Positions 48,316-57,000 of a stretch of 64,000 nt of DNA are shown here, one piece after another. Within the stretch, counting starts at the first letter, position 1; every line of letters starts with the position of its first letter. The DNA lies in assembly GCA_002342415.1 (NCBI GenBank), contig DDPY01000031.1, positions 16,933 to 80,932 on the forward strand, read 5' to 3'. The translations under genes and the position numbers were made by a program. Under the pieces are notes generated by a model. It made no database searches, was not told the DNA's origin, and saw nothing but the letters and a program-made list of their open reading frames with translations. This DNA comes from Prevotella sp. UBA2456. Its GTDB lineage: Bacteria; Bacteroidota; Bacteroidia; Bacteroidales; Bacteroidaceae.

Positions 48316-48501
48316 TTAGAATCCCATCGCATCCATCATCGCATCGTACATTCTCGGATCGCTTGGCATATCGCCATACATCCCATCCGTCAACGCATCC
48401 CAGGAGTCTTCTTCCGTCCACTCATAGCCACCTTCATCGTAGCTCTCACACTCGTAATCATCGTACTCTTCGTAAGAATCATCATAAAAATCTCTTGCCA
48501 T
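48316..48501 (-). CDS. Small, extremely acidic Tyr/Asp-rich protein
   Basis: The 61-residue protein starts MARDFYDDSYEEYDDYE, is dominated by Asp, Glu, Tyr, Gly and Met, and has almost no basic residues. It has no signal peptide. It resembles DNA-mimic or intrinsically disordered acidic adaptors only in composition. It lies 12 bases before the 190-residue gene and 25 after the DUF4407 gene, so it is expressed with the membrane proteins. Confidence 0.6.
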   Translation of the reverse strand: MARDFYDDSYEEYDDYECESYDEGGYEWTEEDSWDALTDGMYGDMPSDPRMYDAMMDAMGF

Positions 48502-48526
48502 AATCTCTAAGTTTTATTCGTTACTA

Positions 48527-49513
48527 TTATTTTTTATTCACTAATACACTCTGTGCCGTCTGTTCCATCAGATTTCTCTTCAGATTTAGTTGGTTTTCTA
48601 CTATCAGTTCATAATCACATTTATTCTCACCCATTTTAATTGTCAACACAAACAGTTCGAGGAAAGTCAAGAAGCAAAACAACACAATGTAGAATGCCAA
48701 TGAGACTTTGCTTTGCGACACCACTTTCAATGTGGCTTCCAGTTCCTCAATAAAACCAGGAGCGCGTTGGCTCATTTCTTCTCTCACCTTCTCTGCTACT
48801 TCCTTCTTATCCAGTCGAAGTTGCTCCAATTGCCCGGAGTATATCTGTATCTGGTCGTTATTCGCTTTTAATTGTTCTGCCAAAGGATTAGCCAATGTCA
48901 CCGTATTAACCGTCTGTGTTCTTACCTTCTGCGGCTTACCGTTTTCATCCACGCCCACGACCTGTTCTTGGGTTGATACATTAGTACCTTTAATCACGGG
49001 GCGTTTCTGCAACTCTTCGTTGAGTGCGATAGTTGCCTTACTCAGCGAGTCCATCTCTCGGGTAATGCGTTGTATGTCGCCGTCGTAGATAGCCAACCGC
49101 TTGGTAATCGTATTGCCTATCACATCCTCACGATGTTCTTGAATGGCCTGCTGAATATCATTGCGGAAGATAATCTGGTCAAAGATGCACGAGCCTAATA
49201 ACGCCATACATAGAGCAAGCAACACCCTCATGACACTCATCAGTCGTGCCTTACCAACTGTCAATATGATGACCCGTTCTACACAAAGGACAATGAACAT
49301 AAAGGCTAACGCGACACAAAGCTTTAATGCACATGACTCTATATTGATGTACCGGTCTGCAAAACAGTAACCGATAGTCCCCCAGAGCACCATCATAATG
49401 CTAATGGCTGATAAAAGTTTGCGATACTGCCGGAAACTGGCTTCGCCACACTCACTTAAAATTTTCTTATCCCATCCGATAAGGAAACACCCTATATTCC
49501 GTAATGTCTTCAT
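48527..49513 (-). CDS. DUF4407 membrane protein with a coiled coil
   Basis: The 328-residue protein has three hydrophobic segments in residues 30-125 (LLSAISIMMVLWGTIGYCF, LCVALAFMFIVLCVERVII, MRVLLALCMALLGSCIF), a long coiled-coil-like region over about 130-265, and a fourth membrane segment near 275-300 (VSLAFYIVLFCFLTFLELF). This is the DUF4407 pattern; its function is not established. Start and context fit an operon with the two genes upstream (50120-50659, 49526-50083). Confidence 0.8.
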   Translation of the reverse strand: MKTLRNIGCFLIGWDKKILSECGEASFRQYRKLLSAISIMMVLWGTIGYCFADRYINIESCALKLCVALAFMFIVLCVERVIILTVGKARLMSVMRVLLALCMALLGSCIFDQIIFRNDIQQAIQEHREDVIGNTITKRLAIYDGDIQRITREMDSLSKATIALNEELQKRPVIKGTNVSTQEQVVGVDENGKPQKVRTQTVNTVTLANPLAEQLKANNDQIQIYSGQLEQLRLDKKEVAEKVREEMSQRAPGFIEELEATLKVVSQSKVSLAFYIVLFCFLTFLELFVLTIKMGENKCDYELIVENQLNLKRNLMEQTAQSVLVNKK

Positions 49514-49525
49514 AATTGTAGCTTT

Positions 49526-50083
49526 TTACTTGTTGTTGATGAAATTAACTGCGTTGGCTGCAATACCCTTAAGGAATCCTCTGCGATAAGACTCTATCAT
49601 GGTCGTCATCTTTGGATCGTTGGCTTCAAGTTGCTGTTGCATTTCCTGAATCTCTGTTAGATGCTCTTCGTATGTCTCCCTGAGTGCTGCCATATCAGAT
49701 GCTGCTGCGAGAGCCAATGCCTTCTGAGCATTATCGATTCTCACGTTTACCATCCTAATATCGCTCTTGTACTTCAAGACGATCCGCTTAAAAAGCATCT
49801 CCAAATCATTGCGGATAATCTTCTCCTTTGCATCCCGATAGGTGATGTCACAGTTGACAAGTGCATCTTGAAATCCTTCCTCCTCGAAGTTCCTGTGGAT
49901 GAAGTTGAAGATAACATCAATGGGCATCCCAGTTCCCCAGGTGATGGTGATAACCTTCTTCTTATCTTCATCCTCTTTGGGGGCATTCTGTTCGTTACTC
50001 TGCTCCTGAGTCGGTTCTATTACTTCAGGAACAATCTGCTCGTTCTCTACTGGCTTCTTGCCAAACCAATTAAATAGTGCCAT
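49526..50083 (-). CDS. Hypothetical protein with a C-terminal coiled coil
   Basis: The 185-residue soluble protein starts MALFNWFGKKPVENEQ, has a Gln/Glu-rich linker, a central region (KVITITWGTGMPIDVIFNF) and a long helix with coiled-coil character (ALRETYEEHLTEIQEMQQQL). No family was recognised. It sits 12 bases upstream of the DUF4407 gene and 36 after the single-pass protein gene. A role as cytoplasmic partner of the membrane proteins is inference. Confidence 0.65.
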   Translation of the reverse strand: MALFNWFGKKPVENEQIVPEVIEPTQEQSNEQNAPKEDEDKKKVITITWGTGMPIDVIFNFIHRNFEEEGFQDALVNCDITYRDAKEKIIRNDLEMLFKRIVLKYKSDIRMVNVRIDNAQKALALAAASDMAALRETYEEHLTEIQEMQQQLEANDPKMTTMIESYRRGFLKGIAANAVNFINNK

Positions 50084-50119
50084 AGTCGTGCTATATTTAT
50101 TCGTTAATAATTCGCTTTT

Positions 50120-50659
50120 CTAACCCTTTAACTCTTCTGTGCTGATCACAATATCAAATGTTTCGTAATTATCACGATATGTATATCTGAATATCATGTT
50201 TCTGTTCGTGCGTACCATACGCTGGACATGAACACTACTCTTGTTAATCTTACCAAGAATATCCTTTCTCAATTTTTCCACGCTAAACCCTTCAATACGT
50301 TTTCTCAATTCATACTCATAGATAAAGGAGTCCGTGGTAACTTGTGAGCCTGTCCAAATCGTTATAGAATCTATTTTCTTAGGGCAGAAGTAGGACTGGT
50401 ATCTTGCTATCAACTCCAGGTATTCTTCATCCGCTACACTCTCATCCATCTCTTCTGACAGGATGATCTCCAGTTCCCTTTCCGTGAAGTTGTCCAAGAT
50501 GGCATCAACATCTACTGGATCACTGAAGAACAGCATTGATATTATAGTCATTATTATCACCAGTGCTAATCCAAAGACCAGAGAAATTGCCGACATAAAG
50601 AAGATGATAAACCAGAACTTCTTGAAAATTCGCTTGATGTGTAAGAATAATCTTTTCAT
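50120..50659 (-). CDS. Single-pass membrane protein of unknown function
   Basis: The 179-residue protein has a basic start (MKRLFLHIKRIFKKF), one membrane segment near residues 16-46, and an acidic extracytoplasmic part (NFTERELEIILSEEMDES). It is the first gene of the leftward DUF4407 run. The 40-bp block shared with the TPR-CHAT operon lies 36 bases upstream of its start, so its expression may be tied to the protease system. Confidence 0.65.
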   Translation of the reverse strand: MKRLFLHIKRIFKKFWFIIFFMSAISLVFGLALVIIMTIISMLFFSDPVDVDAILDNFTERELEIILSEEMDESVADEEYLELIARYQSYFCPKKIDSITIWTGSQVTTDSFIYEYELRKRIEGFSVEKLRKDILGKINKSSVHVQRMVRTNRNMIFRYTYRDNYETFDIVISTEELKG

Positions 50660-50694
50660 TTTGCTTATTGTTTAAATTGTTACTATTTTGTTGT

Positions 50695-50734
50695 TTCTTT
50701 GCCCTTTAATACCAGAAAAAAGAAAAAGGTAACC
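50695..50734. promoter_or_regulatory. 40-bp conserved block, copy 1 (caspase side)
   Basis: Read on the plus strand it has TTCTTTG, then ATACC, ten variable bases, and AAAAGGTAACC. Copy 2 (59285-59324, minus strand) has these modules at identical spacing. Here the block ends 20 bases before the caspase -7 box. Read leftward, GGTTACC and GGTAT could also be an ECF-type promoter for the gene at 50659. Confidence 0.7.
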
Positions 50735-50754
50735 GCCAAATCCAATTTTTTTTG

Positions 50755-50762
50755 TACTTTTG
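50755..50762 (+). promoter_or_regulatory. -7 box of the caspase-sigma operon
   Basis: TACTTTTG followed by CC. A TTG start at 50760 would lie inside it, so the ATG at 50778 is taken as the start. The leader is very short. Confidence 0.7.
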
Positions 50763-50777
50763 CCAAAAATAATTCGA

Positions 50778-51650
50778 ATGATGAAGAAACGAATACTGAT
50801 AGTATGCTTAATATGCCTTATTTCGCTTACTGGAAAAGCCCAGCGAAAAAGGGCTTTCATGGTAGGAATCTCTCACTATGACACAGCACTGACAGGCTAT
50901 CAGTGGAACAATATCAATGGTACAGCAGATATTCTCCTGCTCAGCCCCATATTGCAGAAACAAGGTTTCGATCTAACTACACTATTAGATAATCAAGCCA
51001 CATACAACAACATCATTCAGCAACTCACACACTTTATCAACAAGACAAAAAAGGGAGATATTGCCTACATACATTTCTCTACACACGGACAACCGATAGA
51101 AGACCTAAACGGAGATGAGGCTGACGGATGGGATGAAGCCATTGTTCCCATAGATGCCTATAAAATATACCGTAAGGGTGTCTATGAAGGGAAGTGTCAT
51201 CTGACAGACGACCAAATGAACACCTATTTTAAAGAACTGAGAAAGAAGATTGGCACAACAGGTTTCCTTTATGTTATTATTGATGCTTGCCACGCAGGTA
51301 CATCATCAAGAGCAAATGATGAGGCAGTGAGGGGAACCAACGTTGGCTTTACTTCAAACAGAAAGATATTCAAGCCCTCACCTGACAAGAAATCCCATTA
51401 CAAGATAGAAACTTCTGTAAAACTATCCCATGTAATGTTCATCGAGGCGTGTCGGGCAGATCAGGTAAACAGAGAAATCAAAGTTGCAGACAAGCATTAT
51501 GGCCCTCTCTCCTACAATATTGCTCAGACTCTTTCAGCAAAACCTTTGACAAAGGACGCATCTGATTTCTTGAATGGCCTTAAAGCTACTATCTTAAAAG
51601 GAGGGCATTGGCCCAATAACCAAAACATAGTAACGGAAACCAGCTATTGA
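50778..51650 (+). CDS. Exported caspase-like (C14) protease
   Basis: The 290-residue protein has a signal peptide (MMKKRILIVCLICLISLTGKAQ), then a caspase fold: FMVGISHYDTALTG, the catalytic His in IHFSTHGQ (about residue 103) and the Cys in IIDACHAGTSSR (about residue 171). An acidic calcium-site-like loop (LNGDEADGWDEA) follows the His. Location outside the cytoplasm is unusual for a regulator protease. Its stop is one base before the ECF sigma start, so protease, sigma and anti-sigma-like protein form one operon. It may cut the extracytoplasmic part of the anti-sigma-like protein; that is inference. Confidence 0.85.
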   Translation: MMKKRILIVCLICLISLTGKAQRKRAFMVGISHYDTALTGYQWNNINGTADILLLSPILQKQGFDLTTLLDNQATYNNIIQQLTHFINKTKKGDIAYIHFSTHGQPIEDLNGDEADGWDEAIVPIDAYKIYRKGVYEGKCHLTDDQMNTYFKELRKKIGTTGFLYVIIDACHAGTSSRANDEAVRGTNVGFTSNRKIFKPSPDKKSHYKIETSVKLSHVMFIEACRADQVNREIKVADKHYGPLSYNIAQTLSAKPLTKDASDFLNGLKATILKGGHWPNNQNIVTETSY

Positions 51651-51651
51651 T

Positions 51652-52236
51652 ATGAACAAGGAGATTCCCATAAGAGATAAGGAACTGAACCTTTTCATTT
51701 CTACTGAAAGGGAGCGTGTCCTGTCATATCTCAGGAAGAAATTCTCTGTCACAGACAATGACCTGGACGATATTTTCCAAGAAGCATCGATGGCATTGTT
51801 TCTGAATGTGCGTGAGGGAAAACTCACAACTCTTTCAAGTTCCTTGGGCACCTATTTTATGAAAGTATGCATCAACCAGACTTTGAAGTTTCTTGGTAAG
51901 CGGAAGAAGTCGGTTCCCCTTTTCAATGAAAACGCAATCGTTAATCCCAATGCAGTACGCAATGACAAGATAGATGAACTTTATGGTTTCTGCATGGATA
52001 CGGAAGAAACTGATAGAAAGTTACGAATGGAGAAACTGGTAAACAACATTATTGCCTCCATGACCGATACCTGCAAGAATATCCTACACGGCTACTACTG
52101 GAACGACTATTCCACCTCAACAATTGCAGACATTTTCAATTTCACAGATGCAAACTCTGTAAAGACACAGAAATACAAATGTGCCAAGAAGTTCCGTGAA
52201 AAGTACAACGAACTAAAGAACAAGATTTATGGATAA
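51652..52236 (+). CDS. ECF-type sigma factor of the protease locus
   Basis: The 194-residue protein has region 2 at about residues 22-50 (VLSYLRKKFSVTDNDLDDIFQEA) and region 4 at about 145-185, with the helix-turn-helix read as TSTIADIFNFTDANSVKT. It overlaps the anti-sigma-like gene by 8 bases and follows the caspase gene by one. No other regulator gene is in the operon. Candidate target sites are the two 40-bp blocks at 50695 and 59285. Confidence 0.82.
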   Translation: MNKEIPIRDKELNLFISTERERVLSYLRKKFSVTDNDLDDIFQEASMALFLNVREGKLTTLSSSLGTYFMKVCINQTLKFLGKRKKSVPLFNENAIVNPNAVRNDKIDELYGFCMDTEETDRKLRMEKLVNNIIASMTDTCKNILHGYYWNDYSTSTIADIFNFTDANSVKTQKYKCAKKFREKYNELKNKIYG

Positions 52237-52894
52237 GAGCAACGATATATTACAGGAAGCTATTGACAATCGCATAGATGCCTTTGTTCGTGGCATGATG
52301 ACAGAGGAGGAAGAAGCAGCCTTCAAGTCAGAGATACAAGCTGACCTGGAACTTCGTAGCCAAGTGTTAGCCACCGTATCACTTATTCGTGGTATTCGTA
52401 TTCAAAACGCAGAAAAAGAACAAGCAATCCTTCACGACTATGCCTACAATCGTGTACGTTCCGTTCTACTCTGGGCTTGCTCCGTTGCTGCTGTTTTTGC
52501 CATCATGTTTGGCTATTCCAAAGACAAAAGATACAATGAACTTTCTGGCATCATATCCCCATACTATACTGAATATAGCATGGGTGACATTTCTCGTGGT
52601 GAAGTTGACTCTGCCACCGTTACCCATCTCTATACCTTATTTAATAATGTGAAGGAGCAACGCAACGTCACTAATATCATCAAGGAATTAGAGCCCATCT
52701 ATGCAACCCTTGACACAGATTTCACCTATAATTCCTATGCCAACGACATTGCCTGGAACTTGGCTTTAGCCTATATCAAGAACGACCAGATTGACAAGGC
52801 AATCTCCATTCTGCAAAAACTCAAGGCAGATAATCCAGACACTCCAATAGGTAAGCAAATTGAAAACCTCTTGAAAGCTATTAAATCGTTATAA
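52229..52894 (+). CDS. Membrane anti-sigma-like protein with a TPR-like outer part
   Basis: The 221-residue protein has an N-terminal anti-sigma-like region (RIDAFVRGMMTEEEEAAFK then ELRSQVLATV), one membrane segment near residues 76-94 (VLLWACSVAAVFAIMFGY), and an outer region of TPR-like helices (DIAWNLALAYIKNDQIDKA). This layout puts a sigma-binding end inside and a possible protease target outside. It overlaps the sigma gene by 8 bases, consistent with equal synthesis. Sigma binding is inferred from pattern and position. Confidence 0.72.
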   Translation: MDKSNDILQEAIDNRIDAFVRGMMTEEEEAAFKSEIQADLELRSQVLATVSLIRGIRIQNAEKEQAILHDYAYNRVRSVLLWACSVAAVFAIMFGYSKDKRYNELSGIISPYYTEYSMGDISRGEVDSATVTHLYTLFNNVKEQRNVTNIIKELEPIYATLDTDFTYNSYANDIAWNLALAYIKNDQIDKAISILQKLKADNPDTPIGKQIENLLKAIKSL

Positions 52895-52976
52895 ATCTGC
52901 TTTTTGCAGAAAAATTTGGAAATCTCGATTCTTTTTACTAACTTTCCACCCGAACATTTGAATCATTGAATCAGTT

Positions 52977-53162
52977 ATGTTAGGTATCAAGACAAGGCGT
53001 ACTCCTATCGGGGGAGACATTGCGAATCAGATTCGTGATGCCGTTGCCCGTGTCGCCAATGGGCAACTCAATGCGCAAGAAAAGGCGAGTGTGGAACGTT
53101 CCAAACGGATTAGAAGCCAGTATAAGGCACGTTGGATAGGACTTGATGGAAAAGAGTTATAA
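52977..53162 (+). CDS. Small hypothetical protein
   Basis: The 61-residue basic protein starts MLGIKTRRTPIGGDIANQI and ends ARWIGLDGKEL. It has no signal peptide or membrane segment and no recognised family. A strong terminator follows at 53175-53200. A GNAT acetyltransferase fragment lies directly downstream, so it could be the partner of a former two-gene unit; this is a guess. Confidence 0.5.
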   Translation: MLGIKTRRTPIGGDIANQIRDAVARVANGQLNAQEKASVERSKRIRSQYKARWIGLDGKEL

Positions 53163-53174
53163 TTTGGATATAGT

Positions 53175-53200
53175 AAGGGCTGATAACATATCGGCCCTTT
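53175..53200 (+). terminator. Rho-independent terminator
   Basis: AAGGGCTGATA pairs with TATCGGCCCTT (one G-T pair) around ACA and is followed by TTTCTAATT. Confidence 0.8.
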
Positions 53201-53207
53201 CTAATTA

Positions 53208-53414
53208 ATGGCAGATGCAGATATTTTCTCGGCAACCATGTTTCTCACAGTAGAAGCTTTAGATACCAAAGAATATAGTGTTGTCAAGTTCTATCAGAAT
53301 TGCGGTTTTGAATTTAGCGACGTCGCTCAGAACAAGTACAACTATGATTCTATGTTTGGCAATCAACCCACTACACGGCGTATGTACAAGCTCATCATTC
53401 CTGTAGAAGATTAA
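53208..53414 (+). pseudogene. GNAT acetyltransferase C-terminal fragment
   Basis: The 68-residue frame matches only the last strands of a GNAT acetyltransferase: FLTVEALDTKEYSVVKFYQ, then NCGFEFSD and TTRRMYKLI. The acetyl-CoA-binding (Q/R)xxGxG/A region is absent, so the 5' two thirds are lost. It starts right after a terminator and has no promoter of its own. Confidence 0.6.
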
Positions 53415-53514
53415 ACAAGGATACATATTATCGTGTATCGTGGCAATATGCTGAGGGGGCAAAAAATCTGGTTAAAAATTTGGCTAAAAATTTGGCAATT
53501 CCAATAATTCTTAC

Positions 53515-53522
53515 TACCTTTG
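53515..53522 (+). promoter_or_regulatory. Textbook promoter for the small genes at 53595
   Basis: TACCTTTG followed by C, with TTTG (53491-53494) exactly 20 bases upstream. Two TAAAAATTTGGC-type repeats precede it. Confidence 0.75.
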
Positions 53523-53594
53523 CACCGACTTTAAGAGAGAGCTACAAGCCAATTCTTAAATAATATAATTGTTTAACTCCTAAATATTTAAGAT

Positions 53595-53807
53595 ATGGGA
53601 AAAAGCGAACTTAAAGTCAGGTCATCACCTGCAACATTTAAAAGGCAAGAGACTGAGGACATCGCCAATCCTCTATATTTTTTATTAACTGTTTCTGTAT
53701 TTTCCACTAACAGAGCCATTTTGAGCCTTGGAGGTCTGAAACCTAATTTCATTACAGATGAGAAAAGGAAATTCAAAGAACCGCCATTGCTCAAAAAGGA
53801 TGCGTAG
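53595..53807 (+). CDS. Small hypothetical protein
   Basis: The 70-residue basic protein starts MGKSELKVRSSPATFKRQ, with a mildly hydrophobic centre (YFLLTVSVFSTNRAIL). No family was recognised. The strong promoter at 53515 supports transcription. It overlaps a second frame at 53758. Confidence 0.45.
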   Translation: MGKSELKVRSSPATFKRQETEDIANPLYFLLTVSVFSTNRAILSLGGLKPNFITDEKRKFKEPPLLKKDA

Positions 53808-54006
53808 ACGGGAAGTTCAAAAGGCTCATGATGGCAGTTGCATCAACCACTATCGTAGAAAAACGAATACAATATGGTTTTGTGCGCCTCAAATGACAGA
53901 CAAATGGAGAAAAATTGAAGTAATCATTCTTGCATTAGATTTCTCTATTGAAAAATTACCACAAGTCATTAATTGGCTGATGAACTTATTAGGAATGGGA
54001 TTGTAA
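53758..54006 (+). CDS. Small hypothetical protein overlapping the previous one
   Basis: The 82-residue frame starts MRKGNSKNRHCSKRMRRRE and ends in an amphipathic helix (LPQVINWLMNLLGMGL). It overlaps the 53595 frame by 50 bases. It has no recognised family. A basic start plus a short hydrophobic helix could make it a membrane-active peptide; this is speculative. Confidence 0.35.
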   Translation: MRKGNSKNRHCSKRMRRREVQKAHDGSCINHYRRKTNTIWFCAPQMTDKWRKIEVIILALDFSIEKLPQVINWLMNLLGMGL

Positions 54007-54026
54007 CCCATTCCTTTAATTCAATC

Positions 54027-57000
54027 TTAATTCAATCCATCCAACATTATAAATGAAGCCCAATATTCTGGCTTGTCATATTTTCCATTCTCTACCTGGC
54101 GAAGGCGCTTTTGGGCATCTCTAAGCGATTGATGTTTCGTCTTACCACTCATCAAATTCTTATAAAACTCCACCATCAAAATCCTGGTTGCTTCATCATC
54201 AACCTTGTCAAGACTCATTAGTATTGTCTTAGCACCTGCTTTCTTAAAACCACGTTGAAGACCAAACACGCCTTCTCCAGAAACGACATCGCCAAGACCA
54301 GTTTGGCAGGCAGAGAGAACTACAAGATCGAGTCCCCGTAAGTCCAAAGTCGATATCTCTTGAGCAGTCAGGATTCCATCCTCCTCACTTTCAGGAATTT
54401 GCTCATGTAGAATGGCATGGTTACAACCTGAGAACAACAGTCCAGACCGAGTCATCGGCTTATCCTCTACAGGACGGCTTGCCTTTAGAGGATTTTCTGC
54501 CATTAAAAACATGCTGGGACTAGTAAGCCAGGATTTCTTAGCCTCTTCTTCCGTTAGGAAAAACCCATGTGTGGCTATATGCATCAACTTAGGTCTTGTA
54601 CCATCGAGTTGTTTGAATGATTCTTCGGTACCATCAGTTCCATTATAATAAACATAAGGTACTCTATGTAGCTTCATGTCTGCAGCAATCATATCTGCTT
54701 CTTTTTTTGTACCCTCAAGGTAATCAAAAGAGCTTCTTAACAACAAAGAATCAACATTAGCCCTACAAATGGCAGATCTCAGAACGGATCCTTTTGCAGA
54801 GACAGAGTCAATCGTAATAGTGTTAGACTTCTCGTCATAGTTTAAACCACCATAAAGAATACTGTTCTTTCCTTCAGTTTCATCCTGAATGACTGCTAAT
54901 TGTCGGGTAGAAGAAAGACGATGAAGCGTGTATACGTCACATATATTTTCTGTTTTGCTGATTGGAAGAAACTCTATACCAATCCGATGTAGTTCTCCTG
55001 ATGGTGTAAAATAGATATTCTTTACATTGTTTAGTTCTTCTGACAATGGTTTCCATACAAGATTATATACGTCAGTTTTTGTATAATAATCATCCACTGA
55101 TATTGCTTTTAGCTGATTCTTTTCGAAAAGTGTAACAATATGAGGTGCATCATAGCCTTTTTTCAGAGTAAGAGCCACATACATCGTACTGTTCGTACCA
55201 ATGAGAGGGTAGTCAAGAAATTCAACAGCAACATCACCTTCTTGTAAATTCCGCTGTACGTCTTTCCAGGTTATGGTTAAGTTACGTGTATAGTCACCGT
55301 ATGCCTTCGACTCACGTGCCAGCTCCATTTCTTGTTTTTGAATTACTTTATTAAGAGAGTCAGCATTTACAAAACGCTCTTTTATTGGTTTTTCAACGAG
55401 TTTGCTATAAATGTTAATGTTTGTCGAGAGAGCATGATATTTGGCGATTAATGATGAGTCTTTACTTTCGAGAATAAGTTTACGCATTTCAATGCCTGTA
55501 TTCAGTAATATACCTTTGGCAAATAGACAGGTCTTGTTGAATAGTTCCGAAATAGACTCTTTGTTCGTATATTGTGAGACTAAATAGGGGAGAATATTTA
55601 AGTATTCATTTGCAAATTGTGTTGTCCATAATGATTTTTGATAGTTAGAAGACAACCCTCCCAAATTATTCAAAATGTAATTACGGGAGTACTCCATCTG
55701 TTTTGCCATATAATAATATGCCTTTTCATAATTGCCAGAAATAAAATAATCGCTGACAAGGTTACTTAGTGAGCGAACATATAGAGGATGTCCAATTCCA
55801 AGAACTCTTTTGATGACTTCCTTTGCCTCTGTTTCAAGGTTTATAGCATCAGAAAAGTTACCAATATATGAATTAAGATTGGCAAGGCCGCTTAATGTAG
55901 TAGCATAGTTGGGATGTTCTGTACCAAGCCTCTCCTTGTAAATTTCCAATGCCTCTGTTTCGAGCCTTTTTGCTTCGGAATAGTTGCCCAATGATGAATT
56001 AGATGCAGCAAGGTTGTTTAATGACATAGCATAGTCGGGATGTTTCTGTCCGAGAACTCTTTTGAAGATGTCTATTGCCTCTGTCTCTAACCTAATATCT
56101 TCGGCATAGTTGCCAATATCATAATTAAATGTGCCAAGGTTGACTAATGAATGTGCATAATTTAGATGTTCTGTTCCAAAAACCTTTTTGCGAATTTCCA
56201 TGGCCTCTGTTCCGAGCTTTATCGCATCGGTATAGTTTCCTAAACTTGAATTATATGTGGCAAGATTATTTAAAGATGTGGCATAGTCTGGATGCTCTGT
56301 CCCGAGAACCTTTTTGCGAATTTCCATGGCCTCTGTCCCTAGTCTAATTGCTTCGGCGTAGTTGCCAACATATGAATAAAATGTGGCAAGGTTGCTTAAA
56401 GAAGTAGCGTAGCTGGGATTAGCTGTTCCTAAAACTCTTTTTAGGATTTCTATAGCTTTTGTTTCAAAGCTAATAGCTTCAGCATAATTGCCTAAACTTG
56501 AATTATATGTGGCAAGACTACTTAGAGACTTAGCGTAGTCTGGATGTTCGGTGCCAAGAACCCTTTTGCGAATTTCCATGGCCTCTGTTCCAAGCCTAAT
56601 TGCTTCGGTATAGTTGCCAATATCTGAATTAGAAACGGCAAGGTTGTTTAAAGAAGTAGCAAAGTCGGGATGTTCTGTTCCGAGAATTCTTTTTCGGATT
56701 TCCATTGCCTTTGTTCCTTGCTTTATTGCTTCGTCATAATTGCCAAGTCTTGAATTATACGCAGCAAGGTCGCTTAATGACATAACATAGTCAGAATGAT
56801 CTGTTCCAAGAATCTTTTTGCGGATCTCCATTGCATCTGTTTCAAGCCTGACAGCTTCCGCATAATTACCCATAGCGGAATTATATGAGGCAAGGTTGTG
56901 TAAAGAAGTGGCATAATCGGGATGTTCTGTTCCTAAGTTACTTTTACAGATTTCCATAGCCTCTGTTTCTAGCTTAATAGCTAAGGCATATTTTCCAATC

